From: Persephonella sp.
GTDB taxonomy: Bacteria > Aquificota > Aquificia > Aquificales > Hydrogenothermaceae
Direction of reading: 5' to 3'
NCBI GenBank assembly: GCA_027081375.1
Contig: JALWKR010000092.1
Span: 1-5,630 of the forward strand
DNA: 5,630 nucleotides
This document shows positions 1-5,630 of the stretch, in pieces. The position numbers were made by a program, and so were the translations under genes. Below the pieces are notes generated by a model. It was given only the letters and a program-made list of their open reading frames with translations, searched no databases and was not told where the DNA came from. Position 1 is the first letter of the stretch; the number at the start of each line of letters is the position of its first letter.

Positions 1-416
1 ATCTTAAAGAATATATAGATATAAAAAGAAAAAAAATTGAATTGAGTACAGTGTTAACAAAAGGAAATGTATATGAAAAAGGAATAATAGCTAAAGAAAA
101 GATATTAAAAGAAAAAATAAAACAATTGGAAGATACCTTATTTGGAAATAATCTTGATTCCTTAAGGATGAAACTTTTAAAGAGAAAACTAGACATATTG
201 ACTAATACATACATTAAAATTGCACAAAAGATAGCTTTTTACCAAGTACTGTATGAAAAAGGAAATATATACTATTTATTTGTTACAAATATAAAATTCC
301 CAAAAAAAGCTGGAAAACCAAACTTTACTTTTATTATCTTTTGGTGGATAACCTTTAATATATCTTTAATTCTTTTATTTTTATTATTGAGAAAAAGAAC
401 TTTTATAAGAGGATAA
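1..416 (+). CDS. C-terminal part of a coiled-coil membrane protein, probably Wzz/chain-length-determinant-like (5' end outside window)
   Basis: The reading frame is open to the left edge (first full codon at base 3), so the gene starts outside the window; an in-frame TTG at 42 is not convincing as a start. About 137 residues are visible. A long Lys/Glu/Leu-rich, probably coiled-coil stretch is followed by a short proline-containing segment (KFPKKAGKPNF), one strongly hydrophobic helix (about bases 324-389, with FWW near its start) and a basic tail RKRTFIRG. Coiled coil, then prolines, then a final membrane helix and basic cytoplasmic end is the C-terminal layout of Wzz-type polysaccharide co-polymerases, which set O-antigen or capsule chain length in the inner membrane. 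The glycosyltransferase starting two bases after the stop supports a polysaccharide role. Composition is very AT-rich (about 22% G+C in a sampled line). The family call is inference; another coiled-coil membrane protein is possible. Confidence 0.55.
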   Translation, partial: LKEYIDIKRKKIELSTVLTKGNVYEKGIIAKEKILKEKIKQLEDTLFGNNLDSLRMKLLKRKLDILTNTYIKIAQKIAFYQVLYEKGNIYYLFVTNIKFPKKAGKPNFTFIIFWWITFNISLILLFLLLRKRTFIRG

Positions 417-418
417 AA

Positions 419-1486
419 ATGATTGTTGTAAATGCTAGGTTTTTAACTCAAGAACTTACAGGAACCCAAAGGTTCGCAGTGGAAATATCAAAAAGGTTAA
501 AAGATATTTTTGGTAAAGATATCCTATTTGTAGCCCCTAAAGATAATTTAAAGCTAGAAGATACAGCAGATAGGTTAGGTACAATTAAGATAGGAAAAAG
601 AAGGGGACATTTTTGGGAACAGATAGATCTTGTAAAGTTCTTAAGAAAAAATAATAGCCCACTGCTTATAAATTTGATAAACACTGCTCCTATATTTTAT
701 AAAAATAAAATATCTACTATTCATGACATTGCTTGGAAAAAATTTCCAAATACTTATACAAAGAGTTTTGTATTAGCTTACTCTATAATAATTCCTAAAA
801 TGATAAAATCATCAAAACATATTATTACTGTAAGTAATTTTTCTAAAGAAGAGATAAAAAGAGAATTTAAGGTATCTGACAAAAAAATTTCAGTTATATA
901 TGGTGCTGTAAGTGAGGTTTTTACAAAAAGCAAAGGAAGAAAAAAGAAAAAGATGGAAGATTACATCCTTGCAGTATCCTCTATAAACTATAGAAAAAAC
1001 TTTCATTCTTTATTAAAAGCTTTTTTAAGATTAAATAGAAAATATCCTGATATTAAGCTCTATGTTGTTGGTGGATACGACAAGACGTTTACTAAATATT
1101 TAGAATTAGATAAGTTTTCTGTAAATAAAAATATAAAGTTTTTGGGAAGAGTTAACGACAAAGAACTAGCTAGTTTATATAGAAATGCTTTGTGTTTCGC
1201 TTATCCTTCTTTATATGAAGGTTTTGGAATACCCCCTTTAGAAGCTATGGCTTGTGGCACACCTGTTGTTACTTCAAATGTATCAAGTTTACCTGAAGTA
1301 TGTGGAGATGCTGCTTTATATGTAAACCCTTACAGTATTGAAAGTATCCAAAGAGGATTAGAAAAGATAATAGAGAATAAAAATCTTAGAAAGGAACTTA
1401 TAGAAAAAGGAAAAAAGCAGGTAAAAAAATACAACTGGGAAAAATCTGCTAAAAAGCTTGCTGATATTATATCTTCATATCTTTAA
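419..1486 (+). CDS. Glycosyltransferase family 4 (GT-B fold)
   Basis: A complete 355-residue protein of usual length for GT4 enzymes, which transfer a sugar from a nucleotide-sugar donor with retention of configuration, typically at the cytoplasmic face of the membrane. The N-terminal acceptor domain holds the glycine loop TGTQRF (14-19) and IHDIAW (101-106). The C-terminal donor domain begins near residue 182 ([13 protein letters not shown]) and carries the E-x7-E motif EGFGIPPLE (267-275) followed by [17 protein letters not shown] (278-294), all hallmarks of the family. No signal peptide or membrane helix is evident; the Lys/Arg-rich linker near 170-178 may aid membrane association. The ATG follows an AAGAGG ribosome site at 407-412, and the upstream gene ends two bases before it, so the two are probably translated together. 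Donor and acceptor sugars cannot be told from sequence. Very low G+C suits a surface-polysaccharide locus. Confidence 0.93.
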   Translation: MIVVNARFLTQELTGTQRFAVEISKRLKDIFGKDILFVAPKDNLKLEDTADRLGTIKIGKRRGHFWEQIDLVKFLRKNNSPLLINLINTAPIFYKNKISTIHDIAWKKFPNTYTKSFVLAYSIIIPKMIKSSKHIITVSNFSKEEIKREFKVSDKKISVIYGAVSEVFTKSKGRKKKKMEDYILAVSSINYRKNFHSLLKAFLRLNRKYPDIKLYVVGGYDKTFTKYLELDKFSVNKNIKFLGRVNDKELASLYRNALCFAYPSLYEGFGIPPLEAMACGTPVVTSNVSSLPEVCGDAALYVNPYSIESIQRGLEKIIENKNLRKELIEKGKKQVKKYNWEKSAKKLADIISSYL

Positions 1487-2589
1487 CCAAAAAATCCTGT
1501 TCCAAAATCATCAGTGGAGGATATTCCTTTCATCTTTAGCTCTAAATCAGATGGATTTGAAGAATAGGCTAGAGCATCTTCATAAGAGATTAATCCTCTG
1601 TTATAAAGCTCTAAAATACTTTGATCAAAAGTTTGCATTCCATACTGCTCTGATCCTTTTTCCATAAAATCATAAATCTCTTCAAATTTTTCATCATCTA
1701 CTATAGCTTCTTTAATGGCTCCTGCATTCATAAGAATTTCAACAGCAGGAACAACACCATTACCATCTTTTCTTGGGATTAATCTTTGAGATATGACTGC
1801 ATAAAGAGTAGTTGACAAAAGAAGCTTTATATGGTTTTGACTTTCTAATGGAAAAACATCTATTATTCTTGTAAGGGTTTCCTTTGCATCATTTGTATGT
1901 AGTGTAGAAAATACAAGATGTCCTGTTTCTGCAGCTCTCAATGCTGTTTCTATTGTTTCTGTATCTCTCATTTCTCCAACCATAATTACATCAGGATCCT
2001 CCCTTAAAGCAGCTCTTAAAGCTGATGAAAAATTCAAAGTATCTGAACCTATTTCCCTCTGAACTATATAAGATTTTTTATCTCTAAACACATATTCGAT
2101 AGGATCTTCAATTGTTACAATAACATTATTTTTATTCATGTTTCTATGTTCAATCATAGCAGCTAAAGTAGTTGATTTTCCTGAACCTGTAGGACCTGTT
2201 ACTAAAACCAATCCCCTTGAGGCAAGAGATATTTCTTTTAGCTTCTCTGGAAGCATTAATTCATCTAATGTTGGAATATAAGTCTTTAAAACTCTGAAAG
2301 CAAAAGCATATGTTCCTCTTTGCTTGTAAACATTTACTCTAAATCTGCTTACACCAGATATAGAGTAAGATAAATCTACTTCTCCATTTTTTATAAGTTC
2401 ACTTCTCTTTGTTCTTGTTATTACCACCTGATCCAAAAAATTCATGATAACTTCTTCTTTTAATTTTCCCATATATCCAAGAGGGTAAAGTTTTTTGTTA
2501 ATTCTTAAAACTGGAGGGAGCCCTACTTTAAGATGTATATCAGAGGCTCCCTTATTTACTGCCTCAATGAGAATATCATTGAGTTTCAT
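1483..2589 (-). CDS. pilT: Type IV pilus retraction ATPase, PilT family
   Basis: A 368-residue secretion-superfamily ATPase. Proteins of this group form hexamers at the cytoplasmic base of type IV pili and power pilus retraction. The N-terminal PAS-like domain includes ASDIHL (15-20). Then come Walker [10 protein letters not shown] (132-140), an Asp box TIEDPIE (159-165), Walker [13 protein letters not shown] (198-209) and a His box [12 protein letters not shown] (224-235). Length and N-terminus fit PilT and not the longer PilB/GspE extension ATPases. The C-terminal part has AIKEAIVD where classical PilT has AIRNLIRE, then [13 protein letters not shown] and a tail ending GFFG, so a PilU-like paralogue is possible. 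The start overlaps the recA 3' end by 14 bases; only a weak GGGAG lies 13 bases upstream, suggesting translational coupling. No pilin or assembly genes are visible nearby. Its stop overlaps that of the convergent glycosyltransferase. Confidence 0.92.
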   Translation of the reverse strand: MKLNDILIEAVNKGASDIHLKVGLPPVLRINKKLYPLGYMGKLKEEVIMNFLDQVVITRTKRSELIKNGEVDLSYSISGVSRFRVNVYKQRGTYAFAFRVLKTYIPTLDELMLPEKLKEISLASRGLVLVTGPTGSGKSTTLAAMIEHRNMNKNNVIVTIEDPIEYVFRDKKSYIVQREIGSDTLNFSSALRAALREDPDVIMVGEMRDTETIETALRAAETGHLVFSTLHTNDAKETLTRIIDVFPLESQNHIKLLLSTTLYAVISQRLIPRKDGNGVVPAVEILMNAGAIKEAIVDDEKFEEIYDFMEKGSEQYGMQTFDQSILELYNRGLISYEDALAYSSNPSDLELKMKGISSTDDFGTGFFG

Positions 2590-3595
2590 TCTGTAGTAGT
2601 TTCTCCCTGATTTTTTTCTCTATATCTTCGGCTACCTCAGGGTTTTGTTTTAGAAATTCCCTAGCTTTTTCTCTACCTTGCCCAATTTTCTGGTCTCCAT
2701 AAGAGTACCATGCTCCACTTTTTCTTATAATTCCAAGTTCCTCCCCTAAATCAAGAAGTTCTCCTTCTTTTGAAATACCTTCTCCATATATAACATCAAA
2801 CTCAGCTTCTTTAAATGGTGGAGCAAGCTTATTTTTAACAACTTTAACCTTAACTCTACTACCTACTTTTTCACCACTATCCTTTATATCTTTCTTCCTT
2901 ACCTCTAGTCTCATATCAGCGAAAAACTTTATTGCTCTACCACCTGTTGTAGTCTCAGGATTTCCAAACATAACCCCAACTTTTTCTCTAATCTGATTAA
3001 TTAAAACAAGAGCTGTATTTGATTTATTCACAGCTCCCTTAAGAAGTCTCATTGCTTTCGACATAAGCCTAGCATGAAGCCCTACATTTGAGTCTTCAAT
3101 ATCTCCTTCTAGTTCTGCTTTGGGAACAAGAGCTGCAACAGAGTCTATAACAACAACATCAACTACACCACTTCTTATAAGGGTTTCAGCTATCTCTAAA
3201 GCCTGTTCCCCATAATCAGGTTGGGAAATTATTAAATCTTCAAGTTTTACACCTATTGCTTTAGCATACTTTGGGTCAAATGCGTGTTCAGCATCTATAA
3301 ATACAGCTTTTCCTCCTCTTTTCTGAGCTTCAGCTATTAAGTGAAGAGTTAACGTTGTTTTACCTGATGATTCAGGTCCATATATCTCTGTAATTCTACC
3401 TCTTGGTATACCTCCAATACCTGTAGCTATATCAAGGGTCAAAGAGCCTGAAGGAATAGATTCAACTGTTTTAATAGCTTCAGAGCTAAAGGTCATTATT
3501 GACCCTTTCCCAAACCTTTTTTCAATTTGAGCTAAGGCACTTTCTAAAGCTTTTTTCTTCGCCTCAAGCTCTTTTTGATCAAGAATTTCTTCCAT
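2576..3595 (-). CDS. recA: RecA recombinase
   Basis: A complete 339-residue RecA, the DNA-dependent ATPase that polymerises on single-stranded DNA, drives strand exchange and, where LexA exists, triggers its self-cleavage. Walker A GPESSGKT lies at 73-80, the catalytic glutamate in DAEHAFD is E103, and Walker B is VVVID at 147-151. The DNA-binding loops are [25 protein letters not shown] L1 (about 163-183) and L2 containing [18 protein letters not shown] (about 212-229). Numbering runs seven ahead of E. coli RecA because of a slightly longer N-terminus. The C-terminus is short, basic-acidic mixed and lacks the strongly acidic E. coli tail. AGGAGG sits ten bases before the ATG. The gene follows gatC by 25 bases with no visible promoter or SOS-type operator in the gap, so it is likely read from an upstream promoter with the regulator gene and gatC. 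Confidence 0.98.
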   Translation of the reverse strand: MEEILDQKELEAKKKALESALAQIEKRFGKGSIMTFSSEAIKTVESIPSGSLTLDIATGIGGIPRGRITEIYGPESSGKTTLTLHLIAEAQKRGGKAVFIDAEHAFDPKYAKAIGVKLEDLIISQPDYGEQALEIAETLIRSGVVDVVVIDSVAALVPKAELEGDIEDSNVGLHARLMSKAMRLLKGAVNKSNTALVLINQIREKVGVMFGNPETTTGGRAIKFFADMRLEVRKKDIKDSGEKVGSRVKVKVVKNKLAPPFKEAEFDVIYGEGISKEGELLDLGEELGIIRKSGAWYSYGDQKIGQGREKAREFLKQNPEVAEDIEKKIREKLLQNETQ

Positions 3596-3620
3596 ATATA
3601 CAAATCCTCCTGAATATTAA

Positions 3621-3911
3621 TTAATCTTTATCAACAACTCTTGGCACAACAAAAAATCCATTTTCAGCCTCTGGAGCGTTTGCCAGAGCTTCTTCTTGAG
3701 ATAATCCAGATTGAGGAGTATCCTCTCTCATTGGAGATGGTTTTTCTATTAATTCATAGAAAGGTAATATATTATCAGTTTCTAATTCTTCAAGTTTTTC
3801 TATAAATTTCAATATATTAGGTAACTGCTTTGAAAAAATCTCTACCTCATCTTCACTTAGTTGAAGTTTAGCAAGCTTAGCAACTTTTATTACATTTTCT
3901 TTATCCAACAT
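3621..3911 (-). CDS. gatC: Asp-tRNA(Asn)/Glu-tRNA(Gln) amidotransferase subunit C
   Basis: A 96-residue protein of the normal GatC length. In the GatCAB complex this small subunit wraps between GatA and GatB and stabilises the enzyme, which converts mischarged Glu-tRNA(Gln) and/or Asp-tRNA(Asn) to Gln-tRNA or Asn-tRNA. Family signatures are the N-terminal VIKVAKLAKLQLSEDE (8-23), a helical section ending FIEKLEELETD, and the C-terminal REDTPQSGLSQEEALANAPE (about 57-76) followed by NGFFVVPRVV. The start has a strong AAGGAGG at 3916-3922, only four bases from the ATG. The gene stands apart from gatA and gatB, which are not in the window; it lies between the Crp/Fnr-type regulator (13 bases upstream) and recA. 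Separated gat genes are not rare in bacteria, so this placement alone does not imply a new role. Confidence 0.96.
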   Translation of the reverse strand: MLDKENVIKVAKLAKLQLSEDEVEIFSKQLPNILKFIEKLEELETDNILPFYELIEKPSPMREDTPQSGLSQEEALANAPEAENGFFVVPRVVDKD

Positions 3912-3924
3912 ATTTCCTCCTTAT

Positions 3925-4557
3925 TTAGAAATATTTTTTTAATTTTTCCTTATCTACTATTTTATAACCACTTCTTTCTTTTACTAAAATATTCTGTTCT
4001 CTGAATTTTTTTAGTATTCTTGAAAGAGTTTCAGGAGTTATATTTAAGACCGATGCAATTTTATTGTGTTTAAGTGTCAAGAACAGATCCTCATGTTCGT
4101 ATATGAACTTAGCAACTCTTGAAACTGCATCCATCATAAGATTTTGAACAATTACATTGTCTAAAATTTTGATTTTATAGAGAAGAGATTTCACAAGCTC
4201 GTAAGCTAGTGTTGGATTTTTCATAATTTCCTTTTCAAACATGTCAAAATTAATTGCAAGAACTTTCCCATCTGTTTCAAATTCAGCTGTAGCTGGATAG
4301 TTTAATCTTTCGAAGTTTGCTAATTCAGCGATTAGAGAAACTGGGTAAAAGTGATGCAGGGTTATTTCGTGTCCTTTAAAGTCTGTTTTAAATACCCTAA
4401 CTATTCCGTCAGTTAGGATATAAAGATTTTCAGGTTCCTCCCCTTCATAGAATAGAATATCTCCTTTCTTAAACTCTTTTTCATAGGAAAAACGCTCTAA
4501 TGTTTTTAAATTTTCATCAGAAAGATTTTTGAAAATATAAATCTCTTTGAGTCCCAT
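3925..4557 (-). CDS. Crp/Fnr-family transcription regulator, cysteine-less (DNR/NnrR-like)
   Basis: A complete 210-residue Crp/Fnr-type regulator. The N-terminal cyclic-nucleotide-binding-type beta-roll spans about residues 8-115 (FKKGDILFYEGEEPENLYIL at 29-48), a dimer helix about 115-140, and the C-terminal winged helix about 145-207. The recognition helix reads TPETLSRILKKF (174-185); its E176-x-x-S179-R180 matches the FNR/DNR pattern for TTGAT half-sites, and the arginine CRP uses for TGTGA is replaced by P175. The protein has no cysteine, excluding an FNR-type 4Fe-4S cluster, and the segment IAELANFERLNYPATAEF resembles NO-responsive DNR-type proteins more than cAMP-binding CRP. Heme/NO sensing is inference. 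A GAGGG ribosome site sits five bases before the ATG. It is divergent from napA, heads the probable operon with gatC, recA and pilT, and likely binds the palindrome in the shared intergenic region. Confidence 0.92.
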   Translation of the reverse strand: MGLKEIYIFKNLSDENLKTLERFSYEKEFKKGDILFYEGEEPENLYILTDGIVRVFKTDFKGHEITLHHFYPVSLIAELANFERLNYPATAEFETDGKVLAINFDMFEKEIMKNPTLAYELVKSLLYKIKILDNVIVQNLMMDAVSRVAKFIYEHEDLFLTLKHNKIASVLNITPETLSRILKKFREQNILVKERSGYKIVDKEKLKKYF

Positions 4558-4589
4558 GGAAACCCTCTAAATTTTACTTGGAATTTTAA

Positions 4590-4616
4590 TTTATATGTTT
4601 CCTTGATAAAAATCAA
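4590..4616 (-). promoter_or_regulatory. Candidate promoter of the regulator-gatC-recA-pilT operon
   Basis: On the minus strand a TATAAA box (4595-4590) follows a TTGATT element (4616-4611) by 15 bases. A start near 4583 would give a leader of about 25 bases containing the GAGGG ribosome site. The -35 element lies inside the perfect TTGAT-N4-ATCAA palindrome, so a bound regulator would compete with RNA polymerase, consistent with autorepression. The spacing is shorter than the ideal 17 bases; the assignment is by eye. Confidence 0.4.
4603..4616. promoter_or_regulatory. Perfect FNR/DNR-type operator TTGAT-AAAA-ATCAA
   Basis: This 14-base palindrome equals the established FNR-family consensus TTGAT-N4-ATCAA at all ten defined positions. 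It lies 46 bases upstream of the divergent Crp/Fnr-type gene, whose E-x-x-S-R helix is the kind that reads TTGAT. Its centre is about 82 bases upstream of the start predicted from the TATAAT box at 4680, a spacing seen for class I activation, and it covers the -35 region of the candidate promoter on the other strand. It may therefore activate napA and repress the regulator operon. Confidence 0.85.
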
Positions 4617-4656
4617 TGAATACTAACTCTTATAAAATCATCTTTATAAATGAATA

Positions 4657-4685
4657 TTATGATGAATATCATAGTAAGGTATAAT
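4657..4685 (+). promoter_or_regulatory. Candidate napA promoter (TATAAT at 4680-4685)
   Basis: A consensus TATAAT -10 box is preceded at 17 bases by a poor -35 (TTATGA), as expected for an activator-dependent promoter. Transcription would begin near 4692, giving a leader of about 167 bases before napA. TATAAA boxes at 4631 and 4645 are alternatives; the latter would place the perfect palindrome near -47, roughly but not exactly class II. Confidence 0.5.
4659..4672. promoter_or_regulatory. Second, imperfect FNR-like palindrome ATGAT-GAAT-ATCAT
   Basis: A perfect inverted repeat that differs from TTGAT-N4-ATCAA only at the two outermost bases. It ends seven bases before the TATAAT box and covers its -35 position, so occupancy would be expected to block, not help, that promoter. 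In DNA this AT-rich it could be chance. Confidence 0.35.
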
Positions 4686-4686
4686 A

Positions 4687-4742
4687 TGAGAGCAGTGGCA
4701 GGTGGTACGCAACTCTATAGGAAATCTCACCATTTATTCTCA
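4687..4742 (+). other. Possible upstream helix of the napA leader
   Basis: TGAGAG (4687-4692) can pair with TTCTCA (4737-4742), followed after a small internal loop by AGTGG (4694-4698) with CCATT (4730-4734), making an imperfect 11-bp helix that includes G-U pairs. The apical segment contains GGTGGTACGCAACTC, which looks non-random but matches no motif I recognise. If transcription starts near 4692 the outer strand would be absent, so this helix needs an earlier start. Confidence 0.3.
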
Positions 4743-4771
4743 AAAGGTATCAATCCTTATTTCATAAAAAA

Positions 4772-4845
4772 CCGCCAGCTGGGAATCGGCGGAATAGAAG
4801 TAGCCCAGCCCTGTTGGTTTAAATCTATGATTTAATACCAACAGG
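4772..4845 (+). promoter_or_regulatory. Structured napA leader: H-type pseudoknot plus adjoining hairpin (candidate cis-acting RNA)
   Basis: Stem 1 is CCGCC (4772-4776) with GGCGG (4788-4792). Its loop carries GCTGGG (4778-4783), which pairs with CCCAGC (4804-4809) to form stem 2. One base (A4777) crosses stem 2 and an 11-base purine-rich strand (4793-4803) crosses stem 1, which is classical H-type pseudoknot geometry. Directly after stem 2, CCTGTTGGT (4810-4818) pairs with ACCAACAGG (4837-4845), continued past one bulged T by TTAAAT/ATTTAA and a five-base loop. The hairpin ends one base before the GAGGAG ribosome site of napA. There is no T-run after it, so it is not an intrinsic terminator. 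The pairing is read directly; a role as riboswitch, protein-binding leader or mRNA stabiliser is inference. I do not recognise a known class, and it does not fit the Moco riboswitch as I know it. Confidence 0.6.
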
Positions 4846-4846
4846 C

Positions 4847-4852
4847 GAGGAG
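4847..4852 (+). promoter_or_regulatory. napA ribosome binding site GAGGAG
   Basis: A strong Shine-Dalgarno match six bases before the ATG. It decides the start of napA: the next in-frame ATG (codon 15, just before the twin-arginine motif) has no comparable site. It follows the leader hairpin with a single intervening base, so folding or ligand-dependent refolding there could affect ribosome access. Confidence 0.85.
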
Positions 4853-4858
4853 TAGAAG

Positions 4859-5630
4859 ATGGAGGTAAAAGAAAAGGAAAAGCACACGTCGGGATTTGAA
4901 ATGTCCCGTAGGGACTTTCTGAAAACAACTGCAGCAGTAGCAGCAGCTGCGGCAGTTGGAATGGAAGTCCCTGAAGAAGCTCTCGCAGCAGCATCTGGTA
5001 CTGAATCTGGCTGGAGATGGGATAAGGCTGTATGCCGTTTCTGTGGAACCGGTTGTGGAATTATGATTGCAGTAAAAGACGACCGTATTGTTGCAGTAAA
5101 AGGGGATCCTAAAGCTCCAGTTAACAGAGGTCTTAACTGTATTAAAGGTTACTTTACTGCAAAAATTATGTACGGTGCTGACCGCCTAACTAAACCTCTC
5201 CTTAGAGTAAATGAAAAAGGAGAATTTGATAAGAAAGGAAAATTCAGACCTGTAAGCTGGCAAAAAGCTTACGAAGTAATGGCTGAGCAGTTCAAAAAGG
5301 CTTATAACGAGCTGGGACCTGAAGGTGTAGCTATTTTTGGTTCTGGTCAGTACACAATTATGGAAGGCTACGCAGCTGCAAAACTTATGAAAGCTGGATT
5401 CCGTTCTAACAACATAGACCCTAACGCAAGACACTGTATGGCATCTGCTGTTGTTGGATTTATCCAAACTTACGGAATAGACGAACCACCAGGATGCTAT
5501 GATGATATTGAGCTTACAGACACAATATTTGTCTGGGGCTCAAATATGGCTGAAATGCACCCAATCCTCTGGGCAAGGGTTACAGACAGAAAACTTTCAG
5601 ACCCAGACAGAGTTAAAGTAGTTGTTCTGT
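4859..5630 (+). CDS. napA: Periplasmic nitrate reductase catalytic subunit NapA (3' end outside window)
   Basis: The first 257 codons of the molybdenum bis-MGD enzyme that reduces nitrate to nitrite in the periplasm. A Tat signal has SRRDFLK at 16-22, an alanine-rich core (25-32) and a likely cleavage after ALA/ALAA (about 43-44), so the folded, cofactor-loaded protein is exported. The N-terminal 4Fe-4S cluster is bound by C59-x2-C62-x3-C66-x27-C94, followed by the conserved K96. [13 protein letters not shown] (189-201) supplies the Mo ligand C193. Further NapA-typical segments are [14 protein letters not shown] and [13 protein letters not shown], separating it from formate dehydrogenases and assimilatory NasA. 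A charged extension of about 15 residues precedes the twin-arginine motif. The gene runs off the right edge, so napB, napG/H or other partners cannot be seen. Its composition (about 42-45% G+C in sampled lines) is richer than its neighbours, suggesting codon selection for high expression. FNR/DNR-type and leader-RNA control are likely from the upstream region. Confidence 0.96.
   Translation, partial: MEVKEKEKHTSGFEMSRRDFLKTTAAVAAAAAVGMEVPEEALAAASGTESGWRWDKAVCRFCGTGCGIMIAVKDDRIVAVKGDPKAPVNRGLNCIKGYFTAKIMYGADRLTKPLLRVNEKGEFDKKGKFRPVSWQKAYEVMAEQFKKAYNELGPEGVAIFGSGQYTIMEGYAAAKLMKAGFRSNNIDPNARHCMASAVVGFIQTYGIDEPPGCYDDIELTDTIFVWGSNMAEMHPILWARVTDRKLSDPDRVKVVVL

Noticed and set aside
448..684. 78-codon open frame on the - strand
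   Set aside because: It is antisense to the well-supported glycosyltransferase and has no ribosome site or domain signature.
1440..1482. Terminator for the minus-strand operon downstream of pilT
   Set aside because: A short GCT/AGC pairing followed by five T on the minus strand is too weak a stem to support a terminator call.
1458..1667. 69-codon open frame on the + strand
   Set aside because: It overlaps the end of the glycosyltransferase and is antisense to the conserved C-terminal part of pilT.
3596..3620. SOS/LexA operator before recA
   Set aside because: The 25-base gap contains only AT-rich sequence and the ribosome site; neither a CTG-N10-CAG nor a GAAC-N4-GTTC-type dyad is present.
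4650..4835. 61-codon open frame in the napA leader on the + strand
   Set aside because: It has no ribosome site before its ATG, no recognisable domain, and it runs through the pseudoknot and hairpin segments, which better explain the sequence.
4810..4845. Hairpin as an intrinsic terminator
   Set aside because: The stem is long enough, but it is followed by CGAGGAG and not by a T-run; it sits against the napA ribosome site instead.
4687..4858. Moco (molybdenum cofactor) riboswitch upstream of napA
   Set aside because: A molybdoenzyme leader made this attractive, but the conserved core I know from the E. coli moaA leader, including the hairpin followed by UCCCG, is not visible and the pairing layout differs.
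4740..4994. 84-codon open frame on the - strand
   Set aside because: It is a shadow antisense to the leader and the napA signal-peptide region; leucine runs come from the alanine-rich signal read backwards.
5186..5467. 93-codon open frame on the - strand
   Set aside because: It lies antisense within napA, which has conserved catalytic motifs across this stretch.

Overview
This AT-rich window looks like chromosome from a thermophilic, nitrate-respiring bacterium. A member of the Aquificae, perhaps Hydrogenothermaceae, is my best guess. It rests on the Lys/Glu-rich proteins, the RecA and GatC sequences, and a periplasmic nitrate reductase next to a Crp/Fnr-type regulator. This is inference from sequence character; no database comparison was possible.

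Left end (1-1486, + strand): two very AT-rich genes lie in tandem with a two-base gap. The first is the C-terminal part of a membrane-anchored coiled-coil protein, probably of the Wzz/chain-length-determinant type. The second is a complete family-4 glycosyltransferase. They look like the tail of a surface-polysaccharide cluster that continues off the left edge.

Middle (1483-4557, - strand): four closely packed genes read leftward in the order Crp/Fnr-type regulator, gatC, recA, pilT. Gaps are 13 and 25 bases, then a 14-base overlap, so one transcript is likely. The last gene converges on the glycosyltransferase, and both stop codons share a TTAA tetranucleotide, leaving no room for a terminator.

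Right end (4558-5630): a 301-base divergent intergenic region separates the regulator from napA, whose 5' part (257 codons, with Tat signal, 4Fe-4S cysteines and Mo-ligand cysteine) runs off the right edge. The region holds a perfect TTGAT-N4-ATCAA palindrome (the FNR/DNR consensus), a second near-match, a TATAAT box and a long leader. The leader can fold into an H-type pseudoknot abutting a 15-bp hairpin that ends one base before the napA Shine-Dalgarno sequence.

Working model: the regulator has no cysteines, so it cannot carry an FNR-type Fe-S cluster. It does have the E-x-x-S-R recognition helix that reads TTGAT. It probably controls napA, and its own operon including recA, from the shared palindrome, while the structured leader may add an RNA-level control. 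The leader structure is the least explained and most interesting element here.
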